Part shown: in pieces, positions 1 through 12,441 of the stretch
How the letters are laid out: each line of letters opens with the position of its first letter
Numbering within the stretch: position 1 is the first letter of the stretch
Assembly: GCA_030549335.1 (NCBI GenBank)
Contig: CM060196.1
Location: 8,571,501-8,635,500, forward strand
Direction: 5' to 3'
Source of the DNA: Pontederia crassipes
Lineage: Eukaryota > Streptophyta > Magnoliopsida > Commelinales > Pontederiaceae
DNA: 64,000 bases
Notes under the pieces: generated by a model
What the model was told of the DNA's origin: nothing
Seen by the model: the letters and a program-made list of their open reading frames with translations, nothing else
Database searches by the model: none
Position numbers and translations under genes: made by a program

Positions 1-52
1 CTGATCATATATAATTCTAATTTTAATATATATATATATGTGTGTGTGTGTG

Positions 53-124
53 TTATAATCCTAATCAAACTATATTAAATAATGTGATTAGAAATATGAT
101 AAGTGGGGTAGTCATCTAATAAAC
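53..124. repeat. Direct repeat, copy 1 (partner at 795-866)
   Basis: A block of about 72 bp beginning TTATAATCCTAATCAAA and ending GGGTAGTCATCTAAT recurs at 795-866 with a few substitutions. Both copies lie in AT-rich DNA next to TA/TG microsatellite tracts. I see no coding content. The pair may be remnants of one duplicated segment or of a transposon family. Confidence 0.7.
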
Positions 125-253
125 AATAATATGATAAAATTAATTTTAGTAGAAATGAATTATAGAAAAAGCATATTAATTTATTTTAATTTTTTTACAA
201 TGAAAGTGTCATTCAATTAATATTTCAATGATTTTTTCAAAAAATTGTGGAGA

Positions 254-265
254 TGCCACGTGGCA
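254..265. repeat. 12-bp palindrome with G-box core, copy 1
   Basis: TGCCACGTGGCA is a perfect palindrome containing the G-box core CACGTG. The same palindrome recurs at 1309-1320 inside a longer similar context (AAATTGTGGAVATG before it, TATATATA after it). G-boxes bind bZIP and bHLH factors, but no gene is near, so it is probably a conserved part of the duplicated repeat rather than a working promoter element. Confidence 0.5.
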
Positions 266-794
266 TTCCCCGTTTACCTTATATATATATTATTAATTTT
301 ATTATACTTGTCCATTATCGTTTATTTTATTTTACTGAAATAACACATTATGTTTGAAAAAGAAAATGTTATTTTACTCTTTTAAAAGTAAATATTATTG
401 ATTTTATTGTACTTGTCCATTATCTTTATAAAAAAAATAATATTTATTTTATTTTATCTAATTTTTTAATTTTATCGGAAATGATAAATATAATAAAAAT
501 TTGAGTCCCAACATGACTTTGTTTTTAATTATACAGAGTTTTTAACAAAGTTAACTAATTTTATTCCTTTATAAGATAAAAAATAATAAGTTATTACTTT
601 TATGTGTTATTTCAATCAATGGGTCTAATATATTAATAAAGAGCTAAGATAAATTAAAATATATGTTATATATTGAGAAATTTATTTTTAAAATATTTTT
701 TATATTTGATTTAAAATATAAATAAAAAAATTTATTTTTATTTTTATAATATAATTTTATTTTTATATCATTCTAATTTTAAGACATATATATG

Positions 795-866
795 TTATAA
801 TCCTAATCAAATTAGATAAAATAATGTGATTAGAAATATTATAAGTTGGGTAGTCATCTAATAAAA
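795..866. repeat. Direct repeat, copy 2 (partner at 53-124)
   Basis: Second copy of the block at 53-124, in the same orientation. Further similarity between the two neighbourhoods (see the palindromes at 254 and 1309) suggests that a larger segment was duplicated and then diverged. Confidence 0.7.
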
Positions 867-938
867 AAATACTATAATACGAATTTTTATAATACTATAT
901 CAAATTATGTAAAAAAAATACTATAATATATACTAAAA

Positions 939-1022
939 GCAAAAGGGTTCGTTCATAGATTTTTAAATAAGAATTCACGAGCAAAAGGGTTCGTTCATGG
1001 ATTTTTAAATAAGAATTCACGA
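939..1022. repeat. 42-bp tandem duplication
   Basis: Two adjacent 42-bp units start at 939 and 981. Each begins GCAAAAGGGTTCGTTCAT and they differ at a single position I can see (ATAGA versus ATGGA). The near identity points to a recent tandem duplication. Confidence 0.85.
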
Positions 1023-1308
1023 GGTTACATAGGTTTTGGTAATTTCAAAATAATTATTGTGAATTTTGGTCTGCCGCAAGATTTTGGAAATGATGATGGG
1101 ACATGCAGCTTTATTTAACTTTTTAATCAAATTTTATCTTCTTTTTTATCTCTAAAATTCTGTTTATACTTTATTCTTCAATTCACGTAACAAACTTGGT
1201 CTCCCAAACAACTTTTTTTATCTTAACTAAATCTAAATTATTATTATTATCATTATTATTTTATTCTGATTTTTTTTCTAATTATTTTTTTCTTAAAAAT
1301 TGTGGACA

Positions 1309-1320
1309 TGCCACGTGGCA
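1309..1320. repeat. 12-bp palindrome with G-box core, copy 2
   Basis: Same palindrome as at 254-265, in a matching context. It lies just left of the Helitron-like terminus at 1348. Confidence 0.5.
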
Positions 1321-1347
1321 TTCTATTGTTTATCTTTTATATATATA

Positions 1348-1375
1348 CTAGTATGATGACCCGTGCGATGCGCGG
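1348..1375 (-). mobile_element. Helitron-like 3' terminus
   Basis: Read on the minus strand, a GC-rich hairpin (complement of CCGTGCGATGCGCGG at 1361-1375) is followed by a short spacer and CTAG, with a T immediately outside. Helitron 3' ends are known for a hairpin a few bases before a CTRR terminus, with insertion between A and T. The body would extend rightward from here. I could not locate the 5' TC end, and no Rep/helicase coding is visible, so this would be a non-autonomous or truncated copy. Confidence 0.4.
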
Positions 1376-2571
1376 ATGACACAGAATTAAACACAAATTT
1401 TGATTATAAAATAAGAAATTTTATTTTGATATAAATTTTATAGATTATATAATCATTTTCTCATCTTAGAAACTTTTATATGTAAATATGTTCTAATAAA
1501 CTAAATTATTTTTAAAATCTATTACATTCTCTTTCATTTTTTATTATATTTTACTCTATATTTTCCCCCTTAACTTTGTTACTTTGTTAACATCTATATT
1601 TAAAATTTTTTATTTTATTGAAGTTAATTTACATATGATAATGTAGAAACACCGTGACTTCTCCTTTCAAATTATATATCTTTTTAATTTTGATATAATA
1701 TAAGTATAAATAACAATTGATATCTATTTTTTAAAATAATATCATGTCATAGAATTAAGTAAATACTATTTATTTTAGTATTTTTAACAATGTCTATTAT
1801 TTGTTATTTTATCTATTTCATTTTCTACGTGACAATGTAAAAATGTCATCTACAGGCTATATGTATGTAAAGATATATAACATAAATAAATCAAATTATT
1901 ATATATCATACTAAAATAATTGTTAAAATTATTTAAATATTTTAAGCATTATATGTGACAATGAAATAGTGCCATAGGTCAATTCTACCTTTCCATTTAA
2001 TTATATATACTATATTTATATGGAGAGATTGATGTTGAAATGGCAAAGATGATAATTATATGTAAATTCTTTTATTACTTATATTTTTTTTATAACTTGT
2101 AGCAAATTATATTTTGTTGTCTAATTTTTTAAAAAAATGTCCACCACAATGCATTCACTTCTTAATTATGTATATTTTTATAATAATTTATTTTAAAATA
2201 TATACTTAATTGTTATAACTTTCTTCCAACAATCTATATAAACAAATATATATTTTCATTCTTAAAAATTAATTAATGTTATTTTTTATCGTAGGCGATC
2301 TCACTTTAAGAATTTAATTATCTAAATCATATTACATGGCTTCGTGATATGGTTAATGTGTGTGTATATATGCATGTTATGTATGCATTAAATATAAATA
2401 ATGATTGAAGTTAAATATTTTATCTGATATAACTAAAAGTTTATATTTGGCGTTGACAACATTTATTTTAATAAGAAATATAAGTAATATTCTTTTAATA
2501 TTATTATTTGAGTATAGGTGTCAAATTTTTAAGATGATCATAAGTTAATTCCATGCAAATCCTCACATTGG

Positions 2572-2625
<54 letters not shown>

Positions 2626-4490
2626 CTTCTTAGTGTTTGATAATATTTACATGAGGAACTAAAAAATATATGATATATTATATAAATAATATTTAGTTTA
2701 TTCATGTTGTCATTATAGATATACATAATATATTATTTAAAATAAAATTTAAAAAGATTATTTTGTGTATGCCAAGTAGCATTTATCCCTTCCACCTGTC
2801 AAATATAATGTGCATTATTATTAATACATAATTTTTTTATTCATCATTTGGGTTGCCCTCAATGGAACAACAGGAATATATTTTTATTCTTTATAATACA
2901 ATATAGATATGAAATATGATTGTTATATTTATCTTCTATATAACTTAATATTAGAATTTTTTTATATTTTTTTATTTGATTATGTGTTACATGCTTCTGC
3001 CTTCAAGTCTTAAAAAATTATTGATAGATTGACTTAATCCGGAAAGATAGTTATAAAGTTTGTGAATTCTTCCTATTTTATAGTTTATCTTATTTATTTC
3101 ATACTATAAACTTCAAATGTGAAATTAAATTACATAGTTGAATATGATTCCATTTTCATTTATATTTGAAAATATTTGAACGTGGGACTAAAAGCATATT
3201 TGATAGATAGATACAAAAAAACTAATTTTATTGTATATGATCAATTCTCGTTCATAATAGTTTTTTTAAAAATATATAATTATTTAATATAATTTTATTT
3301 CATATGTGGGATCATAAGAATTTTATTTCATATGTGGCATCATATAATTATTATACATAGATACGTGTGAATATAAATATATAACTATATTCTTTATAAT
3401 ATTTTATTTTTTTATTATAAAGGAAATATAATTTTAAAATTATAATTTTATATTATATAGGGAACATAAATATTTACTCAATATTAATCAATATCTTCAT
3501 GATATATATTAATTATGAATATAAATTATTTTATTTATTATTATAACATAACTAACATACTTTATAAACTTTCATTTAAAAAATAATTTTAACAATACAC
3601 TGCTTAATGAAATAATGATACTTAGCATCTTCTATCTTTTCTTTTATATAAATAAATAAATATGGATATAAATGTGTAAACTTCAATAACCAACAAAAAA
3701 ACATTTTTAGCACTAAATGATTTGATACTCATTGATATTATTAAGTTTACCATAGTAATAATTTTATGAATATTAATTCATTAGGATTATTATCATAATA
3801 ATAAAAAATAATTATGTTTTTTTATTAATAATAAATGTAATTATTATTATAAGATCAAAGATGCAAGCTTTTGACTTAAATATCTTCATATGCATACAAT
3901 ATTTTGTTAGCATATAGGGACATACACTTAGAGTTCTGCACATGGTATTTTATATTATAAAGGATGTCTAAGTATACTACTATTTTGGAAGCATCATCTA
4001 TTCATAGTTATAAATATTGAATTTAAAAATATGAATAAAGACACATATATATATTTCATAATAAACTTTTGAATATCATGATGATATTATAATAAAATAT
4101 TTTTTTATCACGCACATTTGTATATTAGTATGCCCGCACATACTCTTTGTTTTTAAAGAGTTAGTCGAATATGCAAATAAAAATTGAGAGCCCCACTATT
4201 TGTACATGGTATACAATACACAAATTGTATATATAATTTATAAAAAAAATATTTCTTATTTTTGAGAGAAAATATGCACACATAATAGAATGTATAACTT
4301 GCTTTTGCAATATGCACCATAGCATCATATACATCACATGTAGATAATATATAAGAAATAATAATTAAATTAGAAACCACTCAATAATAAACTTTTATAG
4401 ATATTATACTATATCTTATTTACAATATAAAATATTATCATATGTAATGTAATTAAATAATAATTTAAATAATAATTAACTTTTATTATA
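1376..4490. other. AT-rich intergenic DNA
   Basis: Very AT-rich sequence with no ORF resembling a known protein. It contains a long (TA)n tract at 2573-2623. A segment around 4105-4200 (ATCACGCACATTTG... to GAGAGCCCCACT) is repeated in diverged form near 5628-5730 and 5770-5880. Otherwise I see nothing identifiable. Confidence 0.6.
2573..2623. repeat. (TA)n microsatellite
   Basis: About 25 uninterrupted TA dinucleotides. Tracts like this are length-polymorphic in plants and extrude easily. Confidence 0.95.
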
Positions 4491-5227
4491 GGTGATTAAG
4501 TATCTTATATTGGTTTGTAACTAACTATCCAATAATAATCAAATGATTATTTTGTTTGATATTCTAAAATGATTGATATGAATAAATCTTCTATCTTGAT
4601 AAAATAAAAATAACAAAATGATTAAATTTGATTGATTTTTTTGGTATTAGCTGATTACGTATCATGCATTTGTTTATAATGTACTATGACATATGAATAT
4701 CCGATATACATATAATAATAATTTTAAAAACTATTTAATAATATTAAAATAATGATTAAGTCTAACTAATTATTTTATTATTAGCATATTATGTATCCTA
4801 TATTAGTTTATAACGAATTATTCAATAATAACAAAATGATCACAAATCTTAGTTGTTTGATATTCTAAAATAATTGATGTACGTAAATCTTCTATCTCCT
4901 TTATAGAACACTAACCTCATAATAATAAAAAATAATTATATACGACTAAAATTATTAATAGAAATAATATAGGATTATAAATATTATTAACACAAAAATA
5001 TATGAATTATTTCACATATTAATTATACTAATAAAATGATTAAGTTTAGTTGATTATTTTATTATTAACTAATTATGTATCATATATTAATTTATAACAA
5101 ACTATCCGATAGTAACAACATGATTACAAATCTTAATTGTTTGATATTCTAAAATGATTGATATATGTAAATCTTCTATCGCCTTCATAGCATAACAACT
5201 TCATAACAATAAAAAATAATACATACA
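4491..5227. repeat. Diverged AT-rich tandem repeat, about 285-bp period
   Basis: Three related units can be aligned. One starts near 4491 (GGTGATTAAGTATCTTATAT), one at 4751 (AATGATTAAGTCTAACTAAT) and one at 5036 (AATGATTAAGTTTAGTTGAT). Each carries GTTTGATATTCTAAAATGAT and then AAATCTTCTATC. The last two units are the most alike, and their starts are 285 bp apart. A partial unit lies at 4620-4690. There is no coding content. Confidence 0.75.
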
Positions 5228-5323
5228 ATTCATAATTATTAGTATAAATAATATATGAAAATAAATATTATTAATACAAAAATATATGATTTATTTCATA
5301 TTTCATTGGCTATAGAAAAAATC

Positions 5324-5327
<4 letters not shown>

Positions 5328-5354
<27 letters not shown>
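5328..5354. repeat. (TA)n microsatellite
   Basis: TA dinucleotide tract followed by short CA/TA tracts. The following ~90 bp contain an imperfect repeat of ATAAGATGTAGATAT-type sequence. Confidence 0.85.
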
Positions 5355-5364
<10 letters not shown>

Positions 5365-5627
5365 TATATACAGATAAGGAGATGTATAAGATGTAAATAC
5401 ATATCTGCTTATCTTTATTTGTATATATAAGATGTAGATATATATCTGCATACATAGCTATTTATTTGTATCTTATATATTGAAAACTTTGATGATACTT
5501 ATATTAATCATCAATAGATATCATCATTATAGTATGAAATGCATATCTGTAACTCGAACTTTATAAACTTTGTCTTCCCTTAATATTTAATTTTTATTAG
5601 ACAAAGAGAAATTATATAAGAGTATTT

Positions 5628-5880
5628 TTTTTATTGTGCACAAACTCATATTTGTGGGTCTTCACATACTCTTTGCCTTCAAAGAAAGCGTCTAGTATAC
5701 AAATGTAAATTAAAAGCTTCATATAACATTTAATATTTTTATTATATGAGAGAAATTATATATAAATATTTTTTTTATCATGCACAGATCTATATTTGTA
5801 GGCCCGTACGAACTTTTTCCTTCAAGAGAAGACATCAAGTATGCAAATGAAACTGAAAGTCCCTTTATTTATAGTTACAA
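5628..5880. repeat. Two tandem copies of a ~110-bp dispersed repeat
   Basis: Segments near 5628-5730 and 5770-5880 both contain a poly-T stretch, a TGCACA motif, ATATTTGTRGG, a CTTCAA motif and an AAGTATGCAAATG-like block. A third diverged copy lies at 4105-4200. They do not encode a recognisable protein. Confidence 0.6.
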
Positions 5881-5924
5881 ATATATAATTTAAAAAACAA
5901 ATAAATAATATTATATATATTTTT

Positions 5925-6138
5925 AATAACTAACTTTTGAGTTTTTATTATTATATAATTAAAATATTATTGTTTTATACATTTAATTTATGAGAGCTCG
6001 ACACGTGACACTTTCAATATATATATAGATATAGATAGATATTTTCCAATAACCAACGTTCGATTATTCATGATTATATAATTATAATATTATCACTTTA
6101 TATATTCAATTTATAAGAACTCGACACATGTCACTTTC
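5925..6138. repeat. Direct duplication of a ~91-bp segment
   Basis: 5925-6015 and 6048-6138 are diverged copies. Both begin AATAACYAAC and end in a GAGCTCGACACGTGACACTTTC-like block. They are separated by a GATA/TA tract. No function is evident. Confidence 0.7.
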
Positions 6139-6146
6139 TACCTCTG

Positions 6147-6148
<2 letters not shown>

Positions 6149-6197
<49 letters not shown>
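6149..6197. repeat. (TA)n microsatellite
   Basis: About 24 TA dinucleotides directly before the MITE-like element starting near 6209. TA-rich DNA is a common insertion site for plant MITEs. Confidence 0.95.
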
Positions 6198-6200
<3 letters not shown>

Positions 6201-6208
6201 ACATTATT

Positions 6209-6852
6209 AGCGGTTTGATAAGCAGATAGTGATTTAACTAGCGGATAACGAATGATGATTACTGGTTAGAAGTTATAACGAATAAGTGTTTGATAAACTT
6301 AGCGGTAGAATTAGTTGATGAATATAAAATAATATACTTAGACATATGACAAATTATTTAATTTAAGTATTATATAAATTTTATTATAATATAATAAATT
6401 AAATATTTATATCTTAATTAAATAAAATAAAATTTCACAAGTATTTTTTTTGTTAAAATATATAGTCATTTATATTGACAATAAATTTTATATAGTGCAC
6501 CCATAATATAAAAATATTAATTATGAAATTACTTTGTATTCATTGTTAACAAATAAATAATTTATAATTAATCAAGTATGAATATAAAAAGAAATATAGT
6601 TAAATGATTATAAAATAAAAATGAGAAAATAATGAGATAAATTAGAAAGAAATAATATATTTGAATAAGAATAAAATAGAAAAAATTTATAAAATGTTAA
6701 CTTCTAATCGTTAAACGTTAATAGAAATAATTTTTCAATATTTACATATGAACACTAAATACTACTAATTTTTATTATTTACTAAATAAAAAATTAGCAT
6801 TCCAAACGTTAAACACTATTTGAAATATTAATTTCAGCATTGCCAAACCTCG
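6209..6852. mobile_element. MITE-like element, family member 1
   Basis: The left end (AGCGGTTTGATAAGCAG) and the inverted right end (GAGGTTTGGCAATGCTG) are imperfect terminal inverted repeats. The interior is AT-rich with no ORF. A shorter relative lies at about 59249-59567 and shares a block containing GTTTGATAAA, TAGCGGTAGAATTAG and GATGAATATAAAATRATATA. Size, structure and copy number fit a non-autonomous DNA transposon. I could not settle a target-site duplication, so superfamily (hAT or PIF) stays open. Confidence 0.55.
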
Positions 6853-7717
6853 AATTTATCGGGATGTGAAATTGAAAGAAATTTTCTCATATTTGGATTT
6901 AATCCTGTCCGTCAAGTTTAACCTTCTTTTTCGTTATCGTCCATCCATCGTTGCCGGTTGAATGATCACTTCTGTGTTGCTTGGTGTGACACGTCAATAA
7001 ACATTTGAAACTTGAGACAAATCCTAGCTTTACCGCAAGCGAGATAGACTTGTATTCTTTATTTGAATCATTGAACGAGTTTTAATTTTGACATATTGCC
7101 TTTTCTTATCAAAATCTTAAGAACATTTGTCCTTCACTAATTTTGATCCCTCCTTTGATAGCAACATTATCGTGGGTTAAAGTCGTCCAGCTTTATTCCA
7201 ATTACGAGAATTAGCGAGATTAATTTTGTTCCTGGATAGACGAGTTCTTGTTCTCACATTTATTGCGTTGGGACCACAACATAAAAAAAATGGCCGGTTT
7301 GAATGAAAAAGTGAGAATAAGATAGAATAGATGTTATGATGTTGTTCCGATATCAAACGACCTTTTATGAATATTCAAATGAAAAGAGTTCGGTAGGATT
7401 GATCTAGACATTAAAATCTAACCATTACACATGATCTAGTCATTTAGAGAACGACATTTATCTTTTAGTCATAAAAATGATAATTTCTAAGCATGCAACA
7501 TGTTTCTCTCTTAACTTTTCTTAACTATTTTTTATTTCTTCCTCGTGAATTTGTGAACTATAACCTGTTAGAGTGTAGTTTAATAGTTATGGGTGCTAAA
7601 TTAATGATGTTTACTAATATTTTCATTATATGGCATATAAATGTTTTTGTTAATAAATAAGAACTCGCCTAAGATTCCAATCTTTTCAATTCCATCGCAC
7701 ATGAAAAATTCCAATTT
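6853..7717. other. Intergenic DNA
   Basis: Less AT-rich than the region to the left, but no gene, repeat or RNA is recognisable. It ends at the target site of the RTE LINE. Confidence 0.5.
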
Positions 7718-7733
7718 TAACTATTCTAGACAT

Positions 7734-10700
7734 AACTCCGCTTATATTTTATAGCCGGTCCCAAGTCCGAATAAAGGAGGAGGGTTGTGTTAGGCCCCGA
7801 CAGCCAGCATAAAATCATGTCGAATCTTATGAACATGGATCAACGAATATATTGTGTTAATGCTAGGTCGTTACCCGTAAGTAACGCGCTGTACAGCTCG
7901 GGTACAGTGATAAGAGAGCAAGAGCCGCTGCATCCTCGCCTGAATGCAGTGTTAAATGAGCAAGGGCTACCGCACTCTAATGGACGGAGGCGATTAAAGA
8001 AGCTAGTTCATGAGATTAAGGTCAGATTAGGTTCTTGGAATATTGGGACGTTGAATGGGAAGCGCCTCGAGGTGGCACAAGTAATGGACCAGCGTAAGAT
8101 TAGTATCTTATGCTTGCAAGAAACTAGATGGGTAGGAGAGGGAAGTAAAGAGATTAGGTTAAATGGTTCCAAACTTTGGTACACGGGTAAGGTAAATGGA
8201 AGGAATGATGTTGGTATTATCGCGGATGCAGAATGGAGGAAGAATGTTGTAGAAGTTAAAAGGATTGAGGATCGAATCATATTCATGAAAGTAATTATTG
8301 GAAAGGAGACTATGAACATTATTAGTGCATATGCACCTCAAGTAGGAGCAGAATCACATCTCAAGGAGAAGTTTTGGACAGATATGAAGGGTTTGATTGA
8401 AAGTATATCAACAACCGAGAAAGTTTATATTGGGGAAGACCTTAATGGACATGTTGGTAAAGAGGCAGGACCACATGCAAGGGTTCATGGTGATTTTGGT
8501 TTTGGGGAGTTGAATAAAGAAGGACAAACTATTATTGATTTTTCTTTAGCATATGACCTTAAGATTATCAACACTTGTTTTAGGAAGAGAGATGAACATT
8601 TAATCACATACAAAAGTGAAACTCATAGGTCTCAAATCGATTTTTTATTGACAAGAAATACTGATAAAAGACGTTGTACTAATTGCAAAGTAATTCCTGG
8701 GCACGGGTGACTACACAACATAGATTGTTAGTTCTTGATATGCAAATGAAATGTATAAAATCAAAATCCCGAACAGTTTTTGATCGAAAGATCAAATGGT
8801 GACAGTTAAAGGGGGAGAATGAGAGACTTTTAGAAGTAAGTTATTAGAGGAAAGTGTGTGGGAGTTAGAAGGAGATGCTAGTATCATGTGGAAGAATGTG
8901 GCAAAAAAGGTTGAAATGGTTGCTAAAGCCATTTTAGGAGAATCAAAAGGTTTTGGACCACGAGATAAGGAGACTTGGTGGTGGAATGAGGAGGTCCAAG
9001 AAAAGGTGTGTAATAAGAAGAATTGTTTCAAGACGATACACTTGGACAATAGTTCTGACAATTGGGAAAAGTATCGTTTGGCAAAAATGGAGGCTAAGAA
9101 GATAATTAGTGATGTTCGTGCTAAAGCATATGAGGGGGTTTATAAGGAGTTAGGGACAAAGGCTGGTGAACAAAGGATTTACAAGATTGCAAGGAATAAA
9201 GAGAAGGAGTCGAGAGATTTGGATCAAGTAAGATGCATAAAAAATGAAGTTGGCAAGGTTTTAGTTACTGAAGGAGATATTAAGAACAGATGGGAAGAAT
9301 ATTTCTATAAGCTATTTAATGATGGATGTGAAAGTTTCCGTTGTGATTTGGAGGACTTGACAGTTAGCGAATGTGAGCTTAATAGGTCATTTTATCGTAG
9401 AATTAGAGTTTCGGAGGTTAGCGAAGCTCTTAAGAAAATGGAGAATGGTAAAGCCGTTGGACCGGATGGTATACCGATTGAAGTTTGGAAATGTTTAGGA
9501 GAAAAAGGTGTGTTGTTGTTATGTAAACTATTTAATGAGATTTTACGATCGAAAAGATGTATGATGATTGGAGATTAAGTACATTAGTTCCTATTTACAA
9601 AAATAAAGGGGATATTCAGAATTGTGCAAATTATAGAGGGATTAAATTTATGAGTCACACTATAAAATTATGGGAAAAAGTGATTGAGCATAGATTGAGA
9701 ATGGAGACTAGTATTTCTGAGAGACAATTTGAGTTCATGCCAGGAAGATCCACTACAGAGACGATTTATTTACTAAGGGGGATGATGGAGAAGTATCGAA
9801 GTAGGAGAAGAGACTTACATATGGCTATCATTGACTTAGAGAAGGCGTATGATCGGGTACCAAGGGATGTACTTTGGAAAGTCTTGCAAAAGAAGAAGGT
9901 GAATGTTGCCTACATTAAGGTAATACAAGATATGTATGATGGGGCATTGACTAGGGTTAGGACACCCGGAGGTGAGACAAATGAATTTCCTATAGGAATT
10001 GGCCTACATCAAGGATCAGCTTTAAGCTCGTATCTATTTAACTTAGTTATCGATGCTATAACCGAGAGTATCACAGAGGAGGTACCTAAGTGCATGCTAT
10101 TTGCGGATGATATAGTACTTTTAGCGGATTCAAGAGAAGATATTAATATAAAATTGAAAATATGAAGAAATACGTTGGAGTCAAAGGGTTTTCGTTTAAG
10201 TAGGAATAAAACAGAATATATGCATAGCAATTTCACAAATAAATAACTTAGAGACGATTTGAAAGTTAGGCTAGGGGAGGATATAATTCCTCAAGTGACA
10301 AAGTTTAAATATTTAGGATCAATTGTAAAACAAGATGGTGAGATTGATGACGATGTTAATCATAGAATTCAAGCTGGTTGGTGTAAGTGGAGGAAAGCCA
10401 CTGGAGTTCTTTGTGATAGAAAAGTACCCAATAAAGTTAAAGGAATCGTACTGCTATAAGGCCAGCAATGTTATATGATAGTGAATGTTGAGCTATGAAA
10501 GGACAACATGAACGTAAAGTGGGGGTAGTCGAAATGAGGATGTTGAGATAGATGTGTGGTCATACAAGATTAGATAAGATTAGGAATGACCATATACGTG
10601 AACGAGTCGGAGTGGCTCCTATTAGTGAGAAAATAGTAGAGAATCGTTTGAGATGGTTTGATCATGTTCAGAGAAGACCATTAGATGCGCTAGTAAGAAG

Positions 10701-10893
10701 AGTAGATCAAATAATCTGGAGCCCGATTAAAAGAGGGAGATGAAGGTCAAGGCGGACACTTGGCGAACTAATAGAGCAAGATCTATTGGTGAATAATATA
10801 CCGAAAGGTTTGGTTACTAATAGAGCGAAATAGCGTCGTATGATCCATGTAGCTGACCCCACCTAGTGGGATAAGACTTTGTTGTTGTTGTTG
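7734..10893 (+). mobile_element. RTE-clade non-LTR retrotransposon (LINE), near full length
   Basis: The element of about 3.16 kb is flanked by a perfect 16-bp duplication, TAACTATTCTAGACAT, at 7718-7733 and 10894-10909. That is direct evidence of target-primed insertion. It has a short 5' leader (starting AACTCCGCTTATATTTTATA), one endonuclease-reverse transcriptase reading frame, a very short 3' UTR and a (TTG)n tail at 10880-10893 in place of poly(A). These are hallmarks of plant RTE LINEs. The frame is interrupted, so this copy is not autonomous now. The perfect duplication suggests a fairly recent insertion. Two short derivatives sharing both its ends occur at 35850 and 55356. Confidence 0.93.
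7787..10743 (+). pseudogene. RTE endonuclease-reverse transcriptase ORF, broken
   Basis: The N-terminal part (7787-8710) is an APE-type endonuclease. It shows SWNIGTLNG, QETRW, SAYAPQ, EDLNGHVG and SQIDFLL, the metal-binding and catalytic blocks of LINE endonucleases. The reverse transcriptase follows in 8856-9578 (includes GKAVGPDGIPIE), then 9557-10165 (includes AIIDLEKAYDRVPR, and FADD at 10100-10111). The C-terminal region continues in 10259-10459 and 10552-10743 (RWMCGH-like motif with the W replaced by a stop, then RLRWFDHVQRRP). Segments lie in different frames: frame shifts near 8710-8856, 9560 and 10460-10550, and stops at 10163 and near 10245. It once encoded one protein of roughly 1000 residues. 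Inactive in this copy. Confidence 0.9.
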
Positions 10894-10909
10894 TAACTAT
10901 TCTAGACAT

Positions 10910-12351
10910 GGCACGTGTGTTGCATGGTTCATTCAAGCGTGCTAAATTCCAATAAAATGAAGTTTGAGGATCAAATTTTGATTTCAGTTAAAGACATAAA
11001 AGATTGACAATTTAACACTGAAAAGTGAAAAAAAAATCTCCATTTTTCACCCACGGGCAAATCTATACGTATCAACCCATCGGTCATCTGTCATACATCT
11101 TTTTTTTTTCTTTTACATCTATCGATCTCTCAACTTTAATCATTGTTCAAGTTTAATTCTCTAACATGCTACAAAAGATTCTTTTTTTAATTAATTCATT
11201 GATTCTTTCTCTTGTCATATCATATCATGCATCACTTATAATTTTAATCAATAACACGATAAATAATATGAATTTATGGAGATGCAACACTTTTTAACCG
11301 CTGCATTATAAAATAATAAATCTGAACTTTCTTCAATTTGAACCCGTTCGTAATGAAATGAAAAATCAAATCAGAATCGTTTATAGCATCTCCATTGATT
11401 CCTAATTAAAATTGAGAATGATGGAAAAAAAAAACTAAAGAACTGATGAACAGATCGGCCAATTTTAACAGCAGGCACATCTCAGTATTATTGAAGAAAA
11501 AAAAACTAGATGATGGTCGATTAGAGGAGACATTAATATTTGGTTGAAAGACATAATGAAGAATTGAAATCAAGTCTTGGGACAACAATGTGATTGGTGT
11601 TTAAACAAGTAATACGCATATGCAATTGAAGGTAGTCTAAATTTAGTCACTTGGTAAGATTGCTGATGGCAAAATCCTCCTCTTTTCCTTCTACAGAAAT
11701 TTAATTGGCCGACATTGAACTAGTACTCAAATGAAAAAGATTATATTATTTATTGGACCCTACGTCCATAATTTTTATCTTGAAACTAGACTTGGCGTGG
11801 CCGCATGACCATGGAAAAGGTGCACGCAAATTAACTACACCCCATATTTTCTTATGTTCTTGGAGTAAGATCAATCGGAACTTCGTGCTTGTGATCATTT
11901 GGGGCTAAAACAATCATCTTCAGCCTGATCTTGCATTAGATCAACAATGATGACGGCCTTCACGCATTAATTTTTTTATCTTTTTACTTGAACACCAAGC
12001 ATCAACAAGAGCCAGCCACTCAGAGTTTATCTCCTCCATGCTGAGACAATCGTTTTTCCTGATATTCAAAAGTTCATCGAGTAATGATCAATCCAATTCA
12101 GAGTAAAGAAAGTTCAGATATGATTCTCTTTCTTTCCAAATTATGCCACAAGGACATCTAACTTTCCAAAAGGAAAGCAGAGACTCGGGTGAGCCACAGA
12201 ACAGTCATCCTTTCAATCATGATAATTTTTGCTTGGAAGGGAAGCTGTGGATAAAAATCCAATCTACCAATTCGTTTTTTCTCACTTTTTTTTTGTCTCA
12301 ATGGGGACATGCCACCTTTCAATAGTCTAAAAGGGCATGGATAACCTACAA
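10910..12351. other. Intergenic DNA upstream of the BBE-like gene
   Basis: No ORF with recognisable similarity. The last few hundred bases should hold the promoter of the oxidase gene. I see no reliable factor-binding cluster apart from the TATA box listed separately. Confidence 0.5.
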
Positions 12352-12358
12352 TATAAAT
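12352..12358 (+). promoter_or_regulatory. TATA box of the BBE-like gene
   Basis: TATAAAT lies 84 bases before the first ATG of the oxidase ORF, the expected distance for a plant promoter with a short leader. Transcription would start near 12380-12390, leaving a 5' UTR of about 55-60 bases. Confidence 0.6.
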
Positions 12359-12441
12359 GAAACAACAGATATCAAGACCTCTTCATCCAAGCAAATGAAG
12401 AGGATTAATTAGTTGAAGGGAACCATTCTAAGTTTTGCATC

